Part shown: positions 28,731 through 38,592 of the stretch, one piece after another
Layout of the letters: the number at the start of each line of letters is the position of its first letter
Numbering within the stretch: the stretch's first letter is position 1
Source: Bacillus sp. AFS055030
GTDB taxonomy: Bacteria; Bacillota; Bacilli; Bacillales; Bacillaceae_G
Reading direction: 5' to 3'
DNA: 64,000 nt
NCBI RefSeq assembly: GCF_002574545.1
Contig: NZ_NUGT01000077.1
Span: 133,852 to 197,851 of the forward strand
Translations under genes and position numbers: made by a program
Notes under the pieces: model-generated
Database searches by the model: none
What the model was told of the DNA's origin: nothing
The model's input: the letters and a program-made list of their open reading frames with translations, nothing else

Positions 28731-28768
28731 CAAAAACGAGAAAGCACTTAGCGATCTCGTTTTTTAAT
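28731..28768. terminator. bidirectional terminator between fxsA and ytvI
   Basis: AAAACGAGA pairs with TCTCGTTTT; T-run on the plus side and A-run upstream serve both converging genes. Confidence 0.75.
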
Positions 28769-28775
28769 TTGCAGT

Positions 28776-29888
28776 TTAATTTGAACCTCTAATATAATAC
28801 CAAAGTTCATGGAAGACTCGTGCTCGATATAAAGTTGATAAAATGACTAAAGTTACTGGACCGGCAATCAATCCTAGTAGACCCAAAAATTTAAAACCAA
28901 CAAATAACGAGATTAAAGTAGGAAGTGGTTGTAGTCCTATATTTGAAGATAGAACTTTTGGCTCTGCAAGTTGACGTTGGATAATGACAACACCATATAA
29001 AATTGCCAGACCAATCGTTAATTTATAATCGCTAGACAGAAAAGTATATAAGATCCATGGTACGAAAATTAAGCCAGTTCCTAAGTATGGAAGTAAGTCA
29101 ATGAAACCGATCAGAATAGCTATTGTGATTGCGAAAGGAATTCTCAATATTAATAATCCGATTAGGACTAGCACAGTCGTCATAGAAATAAGAGTGATAT
29201 GTGCTTTAATAAAACCAAATAAAGCTTTCCGTAAATCAATAAAAATTGTTTTGCTGTAATGTTGAATTCGATTTGGAGTATATTTTGCGAATAAATTTTT
29301 TATTTTGTACCAGTCTTTACTAATAAAGAATGTTGCTAATAAAGAAACGAATATTAAGGTAGCGGTATTAGGTAATAAAGCGATTACTAATTTAATTCCT
29401 TCAATGATTCCGTTTAATGCTTCTTTACCTAGATTAATAGCGGAATCGCCAATCGATTGTATATTTGTACGAATCGTTTGTTGTTGACCAGCACCGAGTT
29501 GACTATATTTACTCATAATTAAGTCATATAGAGGAACTATCTTATCCGTAACAATATTTTCAACGAAATAAATTAATCGTTCAAAACTTTCTGGTACAAC
29601 TTGAATTAAATAGGTCGACCCTGAAATGATTTCCGTAATTAGTAATGTAAATAACCCTGCTAAAACAGCTAATAGTAAAATAATGGATAAAAATGCAGCT
29701 ATTCCTCTAGGTATTCTGGCTTTTTCGTTTAATAAATTGACTAGTGGATTTAAAAAGTAGGCAATGATAAAAGCAATGATGAAAGGGTATGTAAGTTTTG
29801 AGATGAATAGTGCAGCGTAAAAACCTAAAATAATACATGCGATTACAAATAAAAACCGAATGATCTGAAAAACTAAAGTTCTATTCAA
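28776..29888 (-). CDS. ytvI: YtvI, AI-2E transporter family membrane protein
   Basis: A 370-residue polytopic membrane protein of the AI-2E exporter/PerM family; the Bacillus member next to fxsA and pyk is the sporulation-associated YtvI. Seven or eight hydrophobic helices are visible; the family mark is the C-terminal block FIDLLPYLGTGLIFVPWIL and the preceding GIPFAI-like loop. TTG at 29886-29888 follows a perfect AAGGAGGT; ATG 29906 lies upstream of that site. Solute unknown; the AI-2 name is historical and should not be taken as function. Confidence 0.87.
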   Translation of the reverse strand: MNRTLVFQIIRFLFVIACIILGFYAALFISKLTYPFIIAFIIAYFLNPLVNLLNEKARIPRGIAAFLSIILLLAVLAGLFTLLITEIISGSTYLIQVVPESFERLIYFVENIVTDKIVPLYDLIMSKYSQLGAGQQQTIRTNIQSIGDSAINLGKEALNGIIEGIKLVIALLPNTATLIFVSLLATFFISKDWYKIKNLFAKYTPNRIQHYSKTIFIDLRKALFGFIKAHITLISMTTVLVLIGLLILRIPFAITIAILIGFIDLLPYLGTGLIFVPWILYTFLSSDYKLTIGLAILYGVVIIQRQLAEPKVLSSNIGLQPLPTLISLFVGFKFLGLLGLIAGPVTLVILSTLYRARVFHELWYYIRGSN

Positions 29889-30012
29889 ACTTTTACCTCC
29901 TTCCAAAAATGAAATGAGTCTCCTTGTCTTATTTTATCAAGAATTATTTTTTTATAATAGTAAAGTTTGATAGTATTTATTAATAAATTATACAATAAGG
30001 AGCTACTAACAA

Positions 30013-30471
30013 ATGAGCGAATCAACAATATTTCTTTTAGTTTTACTACTAATTGGTGCAATTGCTAAAAATAACTCTTTAATCATTTCAATTATAGTAT
30101 TGTTCGTACTAAAATATACTCCTCTTGGAGATCGAGTATTTCCCTATATGCAAACAAAAGGGATAAATTTAGGTGTAACAGTTATTACGATTGCTGTATT
30201 AGTACCAATCGCTACCGGTGAAATAGGTTTTAAAAATTTAATGGAAGCATTAAAAACCCCTGTAGCCTGGATCGCACTTCTCTCTGGAATCGCCGTGGCT
30301 CTGTTGGCAAAAGGTGGAGTACAATTATTAGCTACTAGTCCACAAATAACAGCAGCATTAGTACTAGGTACTATACTATCTGTAGCTGTATTTAAAGGGG
30401 TTGCAGTAGGGCCTTTAATAGGGGCTGGAATCGCATATCTATTCATTTGGATTGTAGGATTAATTAAGTAA
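30013..30471 (+). CDS. ytwI: UPF0756/DUF441 membrane protein (YtwI)
   Basis: A 152-residue protein almost wholly made of four to five hydrophobic helices, matching the DUF441 (UPF0756) family. Visible family pattern: FLLVLLLIGAIAKNNSL at the N-terminus, the GEIGFKNL and VAWIALLSGIAVALLAKGG segments, and GPLIGAGIAYLF near the end. ATG 30013 follows AAGGAGCTA. It is named ytwI from its position between ytvI and citZ. Function unknown. Confidence 0.87.
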   Translation: MSESTIFLLVLLLIGAIAKNNSLIISIIVLFVLKYTPLGDRVFPYMQTKGINLGVTVITIAVLVPIATGEIGFKNLMEALKTPVAWIALLSGIAVALLAKGGVQLLATSPQITAALVLGTILSVAVFKGVAVGPLIGAGIAYLFIWIVGLIK

Positions 30472-30498
30472 TTGAATAATAATTATATTTTAGTAAAT

Positions 30499-30535
30499 TG
30501 TTTTCATTCACAAAAGTCAGATTATTGTTTATAAT
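30499..30535 (+). promoter_or_regulatory. citZ promoter
   Basis: TTCACA (30507-30512), 17-bp spacer, TATAAT (30530-30535), giving a leader of about 105 nt before citZ. A weak cre-like match (30499-30512, three mismatches) covers the -35. No convincing CcpC box was read. Confidence 0.5.
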
Positions 30536-30646
30536 AAATGATAGTAGGGTTCCTTTCTATGTATACTAGGTAATTGAAAAGAGTTATACCAGTATATGTA
30601 TGTAGTAAATACTAGGGAAATTTTTGCGTAAAGGAGAGAGGGGAAT

Positions 30647-31765
30647 ATGACAGTTAAAAGTGGTTTAGAGGGTGTTGTAGCAGCTACGACTTCTATAAGT
30701 TCTATTATTGATGATACATTAACGTATGTAGGTATCGGTATCGATGAATTAGCAGAATATGCAAGTTTTGAAGAAGTAGTATATTTATTATGGCATCGCA
30801 AATTACCAAATAAGGTTCAACTTAAAGAACTTGCTTCTCAATTAGCAGATAATGCCGAGTTACCAGAAGAAGTTATTACTTACTTAAAATCAACAAACTT
30901 AAAAAATGTACATCCTATGACTGTTTTACGTACAGTTATTTCAATGCTTGCATTGTATGATAAAAATGCTGAAGCAATGGACTCAGATTCAAATTATCTT
31001 AAAGCAATCCAACTTCAAGCTAAAGTTTCAACTTTTGTGGCAGCGTTTTCTCGAATCCGTAAAGGACTTGAGCCAGTTGCTCCTAATAAAGATTTATCAT
31101 TTGCAGCTAACTTCTTATATATGCTGACTGGTGATAAACCGAATGAAATTGCGGAAGAAGCAATTAATAAGGCATTAGTACTACATGCTGACCATGAATT
31201 AAATGCTTCGACATTTACTGCACGCGTTTGCGTTGCAACATTATCTGATATTTATTCAGGTATTACAGCTGCGATTGGTGCTTTAAAAGGTCCATTACAC
31301 GGTGGCGCAAATGAAAGCGTTATGAAAATGTTAGCTGAAATTGGTGAGATTGAAAATGTTGAATCTTACATTCAAGAGAAAATGGATGCTAAAGCTAAAA
31401 TCATGGGATTCGGACATCGCGTATACCGTGGTGGTGACCCACGTGCGAAACATTTAAAAGAAATGTCTCGTCAATTAGGTGCAATTACTGGAGAGTTAAA
31501 ATGGTACACAATGTCTGAAAAAATAGAAGAACTTGTTACAACTCAAAAGAATATTCCACCAAATGTTGATTTCTACTCTGCATCTGTTTATCACAGCTTA
31601 GGAATTGAACATGATTTATTTACTCCAATCTTTGCTATTAGCCGTATGTCTGGTTGGACTGCTCACATTTTAGAACAATATGATAATAATCGTATTATTC
31701 GTCCGCGTGCAGATTATACAGGACCAGAGAAAAACTCTTACATTCCAATTGAAGAGCGTGTATAA
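30647..31765 (+). CDS. citZ: citrate synthase
   Basis: A 372-residue citrate synthase, condensing oxaloacetate and acetyl-CoA at the head of the TCA cycle. Catalytic residues lie in GALKGPLHGGANESV (His), FGHRVYRGGDPRAK (His) and DFYSASVYHSLGI (Asp). Length matches Bacillus CitZ. ATG 30647 follows AAAGGAGAGAGG. First gene of citZ-icd-mdh. Confidence 0.98.
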   Translation: MTVKSGLEGVVAATTSISSIIDDTLTYVGIGIDELAEYASFEEVVYLLWHRKLPNKVQLKELASQLADNAELPEEVITYLKSTNLKNVHPMTVLRTVISMLALYDKNAEAMDSDSNYLKAIQLQAKVSTFVAAFSRIRKGLEPVAPNKDLSFAANFLYMLTGDKPNEIAEEAINKALVLHADHELNASTFTARVCVATLSDIYSGITAAIGALKGPLHGGANESVMKMLAEIGEIENVESYIQEKMDAKAKIMGFGHRVYRGGDPRAKHLKEMSRQLGAITGELKWYTMSEKIEELVTTQKNIPPNVDFYSASVYHSLGIEHDLFTPIFAISRMSGWTAHILEQYDNNRIIRPRADYTGPEKNSYIPIEERV

Positions 31766-31829
31766 AGAATTATTTGAATACTTAAAATAGTATTTAATAT
31801 TCGAATGATAGTGGTATAGTAAAGAGAGG

Positions 31830-31847
31830 GAGAGGAATCTTCCTCTC
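31830..31847 (+). repeat. stem-loop between citZ and icd
   Basis: GAGAGGA (31830-31836), loop ATCT, TCCTCTC (31841-31847), about 50 bases before the icd start and without a T-run. It may be an RNA processing or stability element. An A+T-rich imperfect dyad precedes it at about 31772-31806. Confidence 0.5.
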
Positions 31848-31898
31848 AAAAGCATGTATTTAATGAATTTAACTTATTTATTCAAGGGGGAGCATGTA

Positions 31899-33179
31899 AT
31901 GCAAGCTGAAAAAATCACATTAGTAGACGGCCAATTAAACGTGCCAAACAATCCAATTATTCCTTTTATTGAAGGCGACGGTACAGGCCCAGATATTTGG
32001 GCAGCATCTTCACGTGTTTTAGATGCAGCTGTAGAAAAAGCATATAATGGTAATCGTAAAATCGAATGGAAAGAAGTTCTTGCTGGTGAAAAAGCATTTA
32101 ATGTAACTGGTGAATGGTTACCTCAAGAAACTTTAAATTTAATTGAAGAGTACATGATTGCAATTAAAGGACCTTTAACAACTCCAGTTGGTGGCGGTAT
32201 TCGTTCTTTAAACGTTGCTCTACGTCAAGAATTAGATTTATTTGTATGTTTACGTCCTGTACGTTACTTTGAAGGTGTACCTTCACCAGTTAAACGTCCA
32301 GAAGATACAGACATGGTCATTTTCCGCGAAAACACTGAAGATATCTATGCTGGTATCGAATATGAAAAAGGCTCTGAAGCAGTTCAAAAAGTAATTGAAT
32401 TCTTACAAAAAGAAATGGGTGTTAATAAAATCCGTTTCCCAGAAACATCTGGTATCGGTATTAAACCAATTTCTGAAGAAGGTACAAAACGTCTTGTACG
32501 TGCAGCAGTTAATTATGCAATTCAAGAAAACCGTAAATCTTTAACGTTAGTTCATAAAGGTAATATCATGAAATTTACTGAAGGTGCATTTAAGAACTGG
32601 GGTTATGAAGTTTGTGAGCAAGAATTCGGCGATAAAGTATTTACATGGGCAGAGTACGATCGCATTGTAGAAACAAGCGGTAAAGACGCAGCTAACAAAG
32701 CAATGGAAGAAGCAGAAAAAGCTGGTAAAATCCTAGTAAAAGACAGCATTGCTGATATCTTCTTACAACAAATTTTAACTAGACCACGTGAGTTCGATGT
32801 AGTAGCTACAATGAACTTAAATGGTGACTATATTTCTGATGCACTTGCTGCTCAAGTAGGTGGAATCGGTATCGCTCCTGGAGCAAATATCAACTACGAA
32901 ACTGGACATGCTATCTTTGAAGCTACACATGGTACAGCACCTAAATACGCTGGATTAGATAAAGTAAACCCATCTTCAGTTATTCTTTCTGGAGTATTAA
33001 TGCTTGAGCATATGGGTTGGAATGAAGCAGCTTCTATGATTCTTAAATCAATGGAAAAAACAATTGCTTCAAAAGTTGTTACTTATGACTTTGCTCGTCT
33101 AATGGATGGGGCTACTGAAGTAAAATGTTCTGAATTTGCAAACGAATTAATTTCAAATATGGAATCAGTTCTTGTATAA
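31899..33179 (+). CDS. icd: NADP-dependent isocitrate dehydrogenase
   Basis: A 426-residue isocitrate dehydrogenase making 2-oxoglutarate, CO2 and NADPH. Motifs: [14 protein letters not shown] near the N-terminus, [18 protein letters not shown] (phosphate-binding Ser/Arg), [32 protein letters not shown], and GTAPKYAG near the cofactor site. ATG 31899 is chosen because AAGGGGGAG lies just upstream; the longer frame to 31854 has no family sequence. Second gene of the operon. Confidence 0.97.
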   Translation: MQAEKITLVDGQLNVPNNPIIPFIEGDGTGPDIWAASSRVLDAAVEKAYNGNRKIEWKEVLAGEKAFNVTGEWLPQETLNLIEEYMIAIKGPLTTPVGGGIRSLNVALRQELDLFVCLRPVRYFEGVPSPVKRPEDTDMVIFRENTEDIYAGIEYEKGSEAVQKVIEFLQKEMGVNKIRFPETSGIGIKPISEEGTKRLVRAAVNYAIQENRKSLTLVHKGNIMKFTEGAFKNWGYEVCEQEFGDKVFTWAEYDRIVETSGKDAANKAMEEAEKAGKILVKDSIADIFLQQILTRPREFDVVATMNLNGDYISDALAAQVGGIGIAPGANINYETGHAIFEATHGTAPKYAGLDKVNPSSVILSGVLMLEHMGWNEAASMILKSMEKTIASKVVTYDFARLMDGATEVKCSEFANELISNMESVLV

Positions 33180-33215
33180 TTAAATTGTGTTTGTAAACAA
33201 AAGGGAGGTATTTAT

Positions 33216-34154
33216 ATGTCAATTCGTAGACGTAAAATTTCTGTAGTGGGTGCTGGATTTACTGGTGCTACAACAGCTTTCTTGCTTGCACAAAAAGAAC
33301 TAGGGGATGTAGTAATAGTTGATATTCCTCAACTAGAGAACCCTACTAAGGGAAAAGCCTTAGATATGCTTGAAGCAAGTCCAGTTCAAGGGTTTGATGC
33401 GAACATTATTGGTACTAGTGATTATGCTGACACAGCTGATTCAGATGTAGTAGTCATTACAGCAGGTATCGCTCGTAAACCGGGTATGAGCCGTGATGAT
33501 CTAGTATCAACCAACTCAAACATCATGAAAGCAGTTACTCGTGAAATCGTAAAATACTCTCCTAACTGTACAATCGTAGTTTTAACGAACCCGGTTGACG
33601 CAATGACTTATACAGTATACAAAGAAGCTGGTTTTCCAAAACACCGCGTTATTGGACAATCTGGAGTTCTTGACACAGCCCGTTTTAGGACGTTTGTGGC
33701 CAAGGAATTAAATTTATCTGTTAAAGATATTTCTGGATTTGTTTTAGGTGGTCACGGAGACGATATGGTACCATTAGTGCGTTATTCATATGCTGGTGGT
33801 ATTCCATTAGAAAAATTAATTCCAAAAGATCGTTTAGATGCTATTGTTGAACGTACTCGTAAGGGTGGCGGAGAAATCGTAAATCTACTAGGTAACGGAA
33901 GTGCTTATTATGCACCTGCTGCATCTTTAGTAGAAATGGTTGAAGCTATTCTTAAGGACCAACGTCGCGTGTTACCTACAATTGCTTATTTAGAAGGCGA
34001 ATATGGTTACAGCGGTATTTACTTAGGAGTTCCTACAATTATAGGCGGAAACGGTATTGAACAAATTATTGAATTAGATTTGACTGCTGAAGAAAAAACG
34101 GCATTAGATCGCTCAGTTGCAGCTGTCAAAAACGTTATGAACGTTTTAGCTTAA
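33216..34154 (+). CDS. mdh: malate dehydrogenase
   Basis: A 312-residue LDH-like malate dehydrogenase, oxidising malate to oxaloacetate with NAD. The nucleotide motif is [15 protein letters not shown], substrate arginines lie in [23 protein letters not shown] is typical, and the catalytic His is in [19 protein letters not shown] 33216 follows AAGGGAGGT. Third gene of citZ-icd-mdh, closed by a terminator. Confidence 0.98.
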   Translation: MSIRRRKISVVGAGFTGATTAFLLAQKELGDVVIVDIPQLENPTKGKALDMLEASPVQGFDANIIGTSDYADTADSDVVVITAGIARKPGMSRDDLVSTNSNIMKAVTREIVKYSPNCTIVVLTNPVDAMTYTVYKEAGFPKHRVIGQSGVLDTARFRTFVAKELNLSVKDISGFVLGGHGDDMVPLVRYSYAGGIPLEKLIPKDRLDAIVERTRKGGGEIVNLLGNGSAYYAPAASLVEMVEAILKDQRRVLPTIAYLEGEYGYSGIYLGVPTIIGGNGIEQIIELDLTAEEKTALDRSVAAVKNVMNVLA

Positions 34155-34155
34155 A

Positions 34156-34200
34156 AAGAAGACCCACAAGGTAATGAACATTTACCTTTGGGTCTTTTAA
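34156..34200. terminator. terminator after mdh (probably bidirectional)
   Basis: AAGACCCACAAGGTAA pairs with TTACCTTTGGGTCTTTT around a short loop, between mdh and the convergent orphan. Confidence 0.8.
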
Positions 34201-34212
34201 TTTTAACGTTCT

Positions 34213-34677
34213 TTAATACTCACCTTTTATAACAAAATAAGAACCACGAATCGTTCCAGCCAGTTTAGACTTCTGCCTAGCAAACTTAAATTTTTCTTCT
34301 AATTCCTTTGGTATTTCCATTCCTTCAGAAAGTTTAAAACCAACAGCACGCTTTTTAGGATCATCGACTGTATACATCACATTGACAGAGAGTCCATCCT
34401 CATAAAAGACGTAGGCAAATTTAATATTTTCTACTTGAAAGCGGGAAGTTTCTAAAGGCTTAGCAGCGAATTCTATATCACGCTCTTCTTTTAAAATTCG
34501 GTTCACATAATCAAGTGTTTCCTGACTTTCACTTGCTGGTACAACTGTGAATTCATGTTTGTACTTGTTCATAAAATAACGAGCTTCATGAGCACGTAAA
34601 CCTGCAAGCGCATCAACTACGGGGGAAGACTCTAAACCAATAGTAGAAACATTTTTGAAATCAACCGCATTGGACAT
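34213..34677 (-). CDS. hypothetical protein, 154 aa
   Basis: A 154-residue soluble protein: a helical N-terminal half (GLRAHEARYFMNKYKHEF) and a beta-rich C-terminal half (FQVENIKFAYVFYEDGLSVN) rich in charged residues. No catalytic or metal motif recognised. ATG 34677 follows AAGGAGAG, a strong site, and an extended -10 (TGG-TATAAT) lies upstream on the minus strand around 34725-34733, so it is an expressed gene. It sits between mdh and the MaoC-like gene. Confidence 0.7.
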   Translation of the reverse strand: MSNAVDFKNVSTIGLESSPVVDALAGLRAHEARYFMNKYKHEFTVVPASESQETLDYVNRILKEERDIEFAAKPLETSRFQVENIKFAYVFYEDGLSVNVMYTVDDPKKRAVGFKLSEGMEIPKELEEKFKFARQKSKLAGTIRGSYFVIKGEY

Positions 34678-34991
34678 TTCAATCTCTCCTTTTTCACTTA
34701 ACTAAATTTAAATATCTAATCTACTAAATTATACCAAAAGTTTGTGCTCCCCAGATAACATTTCATGATATAAGTATATACAAGTTTTTGATATAACAAA
34801 CAAAATGATCCTTATTAAGAGGTAAAACGGTTAGTGTGTAAATGTAGTAGATAAAATAGAGATTTAGGAGAAATAGAATTTTCTCTTCCATAAGGGGGAA
34901 AAATAATTTTATAAAAATTTTGCCGATTAAGAAGGAAAATTGCTATTGTTTATCGAATTTTTAAAATATTAAGATAAACAGGGGGTCTAAT
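34678..34991. other. divergent intergenic region
   Basis: Holds two outward promoters: minus-strand extended -10 TATAAT for the 154-aa gene near 34725-34733, and plus-strand TTGCTA (34940-34945), 16-bp spacer, TAAAAT (34962-34967) for the MaoC-like gene. No small gene or clear structure between. Confidence 0.45.
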
Positions 34992-35462
34992 ATGTTAACT
35001 AAAAAAGCAAAAATCGGACGAAAACTTGAAGACATTTCAATTGGTGAAAAGTTAATTGTAACAGAACATATTGATGAAAAACATATTTACTTATACCTGG
35101 CTTTAACAGGCGATACAAATCCACTATATACACAATACAACTATGCTTCGCAAACAAAATACAATAAACCGATTGTTCCAAGTTTTATAATAAGCGGATT
35201 AATCTCTGCGGCAGTTACAAAACACTTACCTGGCCCAGGAAGTCATATTATAAAAAAAGAACTTCAATTCGATCAACATATCTATCATAATGAAACAATT
35301 TCAATTCATTTTGAAGTAGTTGAAATTAACTTAGATTTAAATGAAGTATGCATTAATGTAAGCGTTTTAAATAAAACGCAAACTGAAATTGCAAGTGGAA
35401 AACTGATTGTAACTCCACCAACTGTAAACCAATCGAATGCTCTGTTATATGAGAATTTTTAA
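34992..35462 (+). CDS. MaoC-like hotdog-fold protein
   Basis: A 156-residue protein with the single hotdog domain of the MaoC/R-specific enoyl-CoA hydratase family. The hydratase motif region reads LTGDTNPLYT: Asp and Asn-Pro are kept but the catalytic His (usual D-x-N-P-x-H) is Tyr. The C-terminal KKELQFDQHIYHNETISIHFEV is typical of the fold. ATG 34992 follows GGGGGTCTA. Placed between mdh and phoP. Either the position is filled by another base or it binds an acyl-CoA-like ligand without hydration; substrate unknown. Confidence 0.8.
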   Translation: MLTKKAKIGRKLEDISIGEKLIVTEHIDEKHIYLYLALTGDTNPLYTQYNYASQTKYNKPIVPSFIISGLISAAVTKHLPGPGSHIIKKELQFDQHIYHNETISIHFEVVEINLDLNEVCINVSVLNKTQTEIASGKLIVTPPTVNQSNALLYENF

Positions 35463-35465
35463 CTT

Positions 35466-35495
35466 GAAGAATGTCAACTGACATTCTTTTTTTTG
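35466..35495 (+). terminator. terminator before phoP
   Basis: GAATGTC (35468-35474) pairs with GACATTC, 4-nt loop, then eight or more T. Confidence 0.8.
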
Positions 35496-35621
35496 TTGTA
35501 AACGTTCCATCACTTTTTTTCGTTTTACGTTTGATTGAAATTTTAGTATATTAAAAAGTAGATAAAGATAGAATTGGAAACAAATGGATGAGGGTTTAAT
35601 AATAACCTGGAGGAATATGAA

Positions 35622-36338
35622 ATGAGCAATAAAATTCTTGTAGTTGACGATGAAGAGCATATCTTAACTTTAATCAAATTTAACCTAGAACAAGCAGGGT
35701 TTCAAGTTGTTACGGCTACTGATGGAGAAGAAGGTCTACAGAAGGCTGAACAGGAAAAGCCAGATTTAATCGTATTAGATCTAATGCTACCTAAAAAAGA
35801 TGGTATGGAAGTATGTAAAGAATTAAGACTTCAAAGAAATCTGACGCCAATTTTAATGGTTACAGCAAAAGATGATGAATTTGATAAAGTGTTAGGACTT
35901 GAACTTGGTGCCGATGATTATATGACAAAACCATTTAGCCCAAGAGAAGTCGTAGCAAGAGTTAAAGCGATATTAAGAAGATCTAAAATTACTGAAACAC
36001 CAGTACAATCAAACGACGAAGCTGAAACTTTAGTAATAGCCGATTTAAAAATTTTAGCTGATTATTATGAAGCATATTTCCAAGGTGAAAAACTGGAATT
36101 AACACCTAAGGAATTTGAATTATTATTATATTTAACGAAAAATAAAGGTAGAGTATTAACTAGAGATCAATTATTAAGTGCCGTTTGGAATTATGATTTT
36201 GCTGGAGACACTCGAATTGTCGATGTTCATATTAGCCATTTAAGAGAAAAAATTGAACTAGACTCGAAAAAACCAGTTTATATAAAAACAATTCGTGGGT
36301 TAGGGTATAAATTAGAGGAACCTAGAGTAAATGAGTAA
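35622..36338 (+). CDS. phoP: response regulator PhoP
   Basis: A 238-residue OmpR-type response regulator of the phosphate-starvation system. Receiver domain: acidic pair DDEE (residues 9-12), phospho-acceptor Asp in IVLDLMLPKKDG, and Lys in YMTKPFSP. The C-terminal winged helix has LELTPKEFELLLYLTKNKGRVLTRDQLL and YIKTIRGLGYKL. ATG 35622 follows TGGAGGAATATGA. It overlaps phoR by 8 bases, so both are co-translated. Named phoP from the position after mdh and the paired PhoR. Confidence 0.93.
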   Translation: MSNKILVVDDEEHILTLIKFNLEQAGFQVVTATDGEEGLQKAEQEKPDLIVLDLMLPKKDGMEVCKELRLQRNLTPILMVTAKDDEFDKVLGLELGADDYMTKPFSPREVVARVKAILRRSKITETPVQSNDEAETLVIADLKILADYYEAYFQGEKLELTPKEFELLLYLTKNKGRVLTRDQLLSAVWNYDFAGDTRIVDVHISHLREKIELDSKKPVYIKTIRGLGYKLEEPRVNE

Positions 36339-38097
36339 TCTAAATCGAAAATTGCTCTATGGATTTTCTGCAATAATAATCGTTATTCTTGCTATATTAG
36401 GAATCGTAATAGGGCAAATATTTAAATCCTTTTATCTGACAAACTATGATCAAAGAATTGAGAGAGAGACTAACTTAATTGCTTCAATTATGGAGTCTAA
36501 TTTACCATTAACAAAGAATATATCGAATCAAACGTTAAAAAAGATATCAAAGGACTTAAATATCGATATTATTTTATTTGATGATCATTATAATCTTATC
36601 GCAAAATCTAGTGATGAGAATGGGGAATTGAATAGTTCATCAAAGAATTTAAAAGCTTATCTAGAACGACTTGATAAAATAGAGAGTGCAGCTAAATTTA
36701 ATGAAAAAGATTCTACAGCAAAATATTACGGCAAGAAAATAATCGATCAACATGGTAATAAGCAATTTTTGGTTGTTGATTATTCAACTAAGTCAATCAA
36801 AGAAGTTTACCGAAGTATTTGGATGTTATTATTTTCATTATTAGGCTTTGTTTTATTTGCCATCATCATTTTACTGGTACGATACTCGCATCAATTTTCA
36901 AAACCGATAGAAGATATTACGCAAGTAGCAATTGAATTATCCAAAGGGAATTATAAAGCTAGAACATTAACCGAAAGTAATGAATCTACAACAATGTTAA
37001 GTCAAGCAATGAATGTGCTTGCAAAAAATTTACAAGAAATGACTAGTCAACAAGAAATGCAACAAGACCGGTTAAACACTTTAATCCATAACATCGGCAG
37101 TGGAGTTGTTTTAATTAATAGTAGGGGTCATGTAAACCTAATTAATAAAACATATCGGGAAACGTTTAAAGTTGAATCGAGAAGTATATTGGGTGAGCTT
37201 TATTATGATGCATTTAAACATAAAGAAGTCATTGAAATTGTGGAAGAAATTTTTCTAAAAGAAATAAAAGTAAGAAAGCAAATTATTTTACCATTATCTA
37301 TTGAAAGAAAACATTTTGAAATATACGGTGCACCAATTATTGGGATGAATCACGAGTGGAAAGGGATTGTTCTTGTTTTTCATGACATAAGTGAATTAAA
37401 GAAACTAGAGCAAGTTCGAAAAGATTTTTTTGCAAATGTATCTCACGAGCTTAAAACGCCAATTACATCAATTAAAGGTTTTACTGAAACTCTTCTAGAT
37501 GGAGCAATGGAAAGTGATGACTTATGCAAAAACTTCTTATCGATTATTTTAACCGAAAGTGATCGAATGCAGACGCTTATTCAAGATTTATTAGACCTAT
37601 CAAAAATTGAGCAACAGAGTTTTAAATTAGATCTTGCAAAAGTATCTGCTAAACAGGTTATTGAAGATGTACAGCAAATGCTTAATCAAAAAGCAGAAGA
37701 AAAAAATATTGACTTCAAATTGTACTTAAATAGTCCGTTAGTTGTATATGCTGATGCGTTAAGATTAAAACAAATCATTATTAATTTAGTGGATAACGCA
37801 ATTCACTATACTCCAGCTGATGGCAAAGTATTTATTACTGCCTCTGAGACAAATGATCATATTGTATTAAAGGTCAATGACACAGGAGTTGGAATAGGAA
37901 AAGAAGAAATATCTCGTATATTTGAACGTTTTTACCGAGTAGATAAAGCAAGAAGTAGGAATTCTGGAGGGACAGGCCTAGGACTAGCAATCGTAAAGCA
38001 TCTTGTCGAAGCCCATAAAGGCAAAATCGAGGTTGAAAGCAAACTAGGCCATGGGACATCATTCATTGTAACATTAAATAAAAATCTTTCGATGTGA
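36331..38097 (+). CDS. phoR: sensor histidine kinase PhoR
   Basis: A 588-residue membrane sensor kinase. Two membrane helices (GFSAIIIVILAILGIVIGQIF; WMLLFSLLGFVLFAIIILLV) flank an extracytoplasmic domain of about 130 residues. Then come a HAMP segment, a PAS domain (about 245-355), the HisKA box FANVSHELKTPITS with the phospho-His, and the ATPase with DNAIHYTP (N box), DTGVGIG and GTGLGLAIVKHL (G boxes). Partner of PhoP in phosphate limitation. ATG 36331 overlaps the phoP end. Confidence 0.93.
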   Translation: MSNLNRKLLYGFSAIIIVILAILGIVIGQIFKSFYLTNYDQRIERETNLIASIMESNLPLTKNISNQTLKKISKDLNIDIILFDDHYNLIAKSSDENGELNSSSKNLKAYLERLDKIESAAKFNEKDSTAKYYGKKIIDQHGNKQFLVVDYSTKSIKEVYRSIWMLLFSLLGFVLFAIIILLVRYSHQFSKPIEDITQVAIELSKGNYKARTLTESNESTTMLSQAMNVLAKNLQEMTSQQEMQQDRLNTLIHNIGSGVVLINSRGHVNLINKTYRETFKVESRSILGELYYDAFKHKEVIEIVEEIFLKEIKVRKQIILPLSIERKHFEIYGAPIIGMNHEWKGIVLVFHDISELKKLEQVRKDFFANVSHELKTPITSIKGFTETLLDGAMESDDLCKNFLSIILTESDRMQTLIQDLLDLSKIEQQSFKLDLAKVSAKQVIEDVQQMLNQKAEEKNIDFKLYLNSPLVVYADALRLKQIIINLVDNAIHYTPADGKVFITASETNDHIVLKVNDTGVGIGKEEISRIFERFYRVDKARSRNSGGTGLGLAIVKHLVEAHKGKIEVESKLGHGTSFIVTLNKNLSM

Positions 38098-38191
38098 CAT
38101 TTACATTGTTTTTACATTGAATTTATTAATCATTAATAAAAAATTGATATAGTTATGATGAAAACCCCTTCATCCAAGGAGTTGTCTTAAA

Positions 38192-38222
38192 CCGGGAGTA
38201 GATCTACTTCCGGGATTTTTTA
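38192..38222 (+). terminator. terminator after phoR
   Basis: CCGGGAGTA (38192-38200), loop GATC, TACTTCCGG (38205-38213), then T-run. A second, weaker hairpin at 38290-38323 is followed by T-rich sequence. Confidence 0.8.
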
Positions 38223-38411
38223 TTTATAAACTGTTTTATTTTTCCTTTAAGGTGTCCATACTATTTGATACTTTTTATTGCACTAAGTACGACTAGACCT
38301 CTTTTCAAAAAGGTTTGTCAGTCGACCTAGTTTTCTTTTTTTGATCATATTACTTTTATAATTTTTGGGGAAATTATGAGTGTTGAATCATACATCGGAA
38401 GGTGGATACAG

Positions 38412-38588
38412 ATGTACGAATACGAATTTGTAAAAGTTAATACTAAATCATCAAATCGTCATTATTATGATGTAGTTGGGAACTATGCAAAAAGTGGCTG
38501 GCGCCTTCATCAGGTTGTAAACAATCAGCAAGCAATAGAAGGTTCATGTGTTGAACTTATTTTTGAGCGAGAAATCGACTTAAATTAA
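38412..38588 (+). CDS. small DUF4177-like protein
   Basis: A 58-residue protein, MYEYEFVKVN ... GWRLHQVV ... VELIFERE, with the beta-strand pattern of DUF4177. The start is ATG 38412, with GGAAGGTGG eight bases before it; the frame open upstream to 38376 has no ribosome binding site. Small cytosolic protein, function unknown; a short leader of about 200 bases separates it from phoR. Confidence 0.7.
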   Translation: MYEYEFVKVNTKSSNRHYYDVVGNYAKSGWRLHQVVNNQQAIEGSCVELIFEREIDLN

Positions 38589-38592
38589 TTAC

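Noticed and set aside
30499..30512. cre-like sequence on the citZ promoter
   Set aside because: Three mismatches to the consensus at key positions; noted under the promoter but not called as a site.
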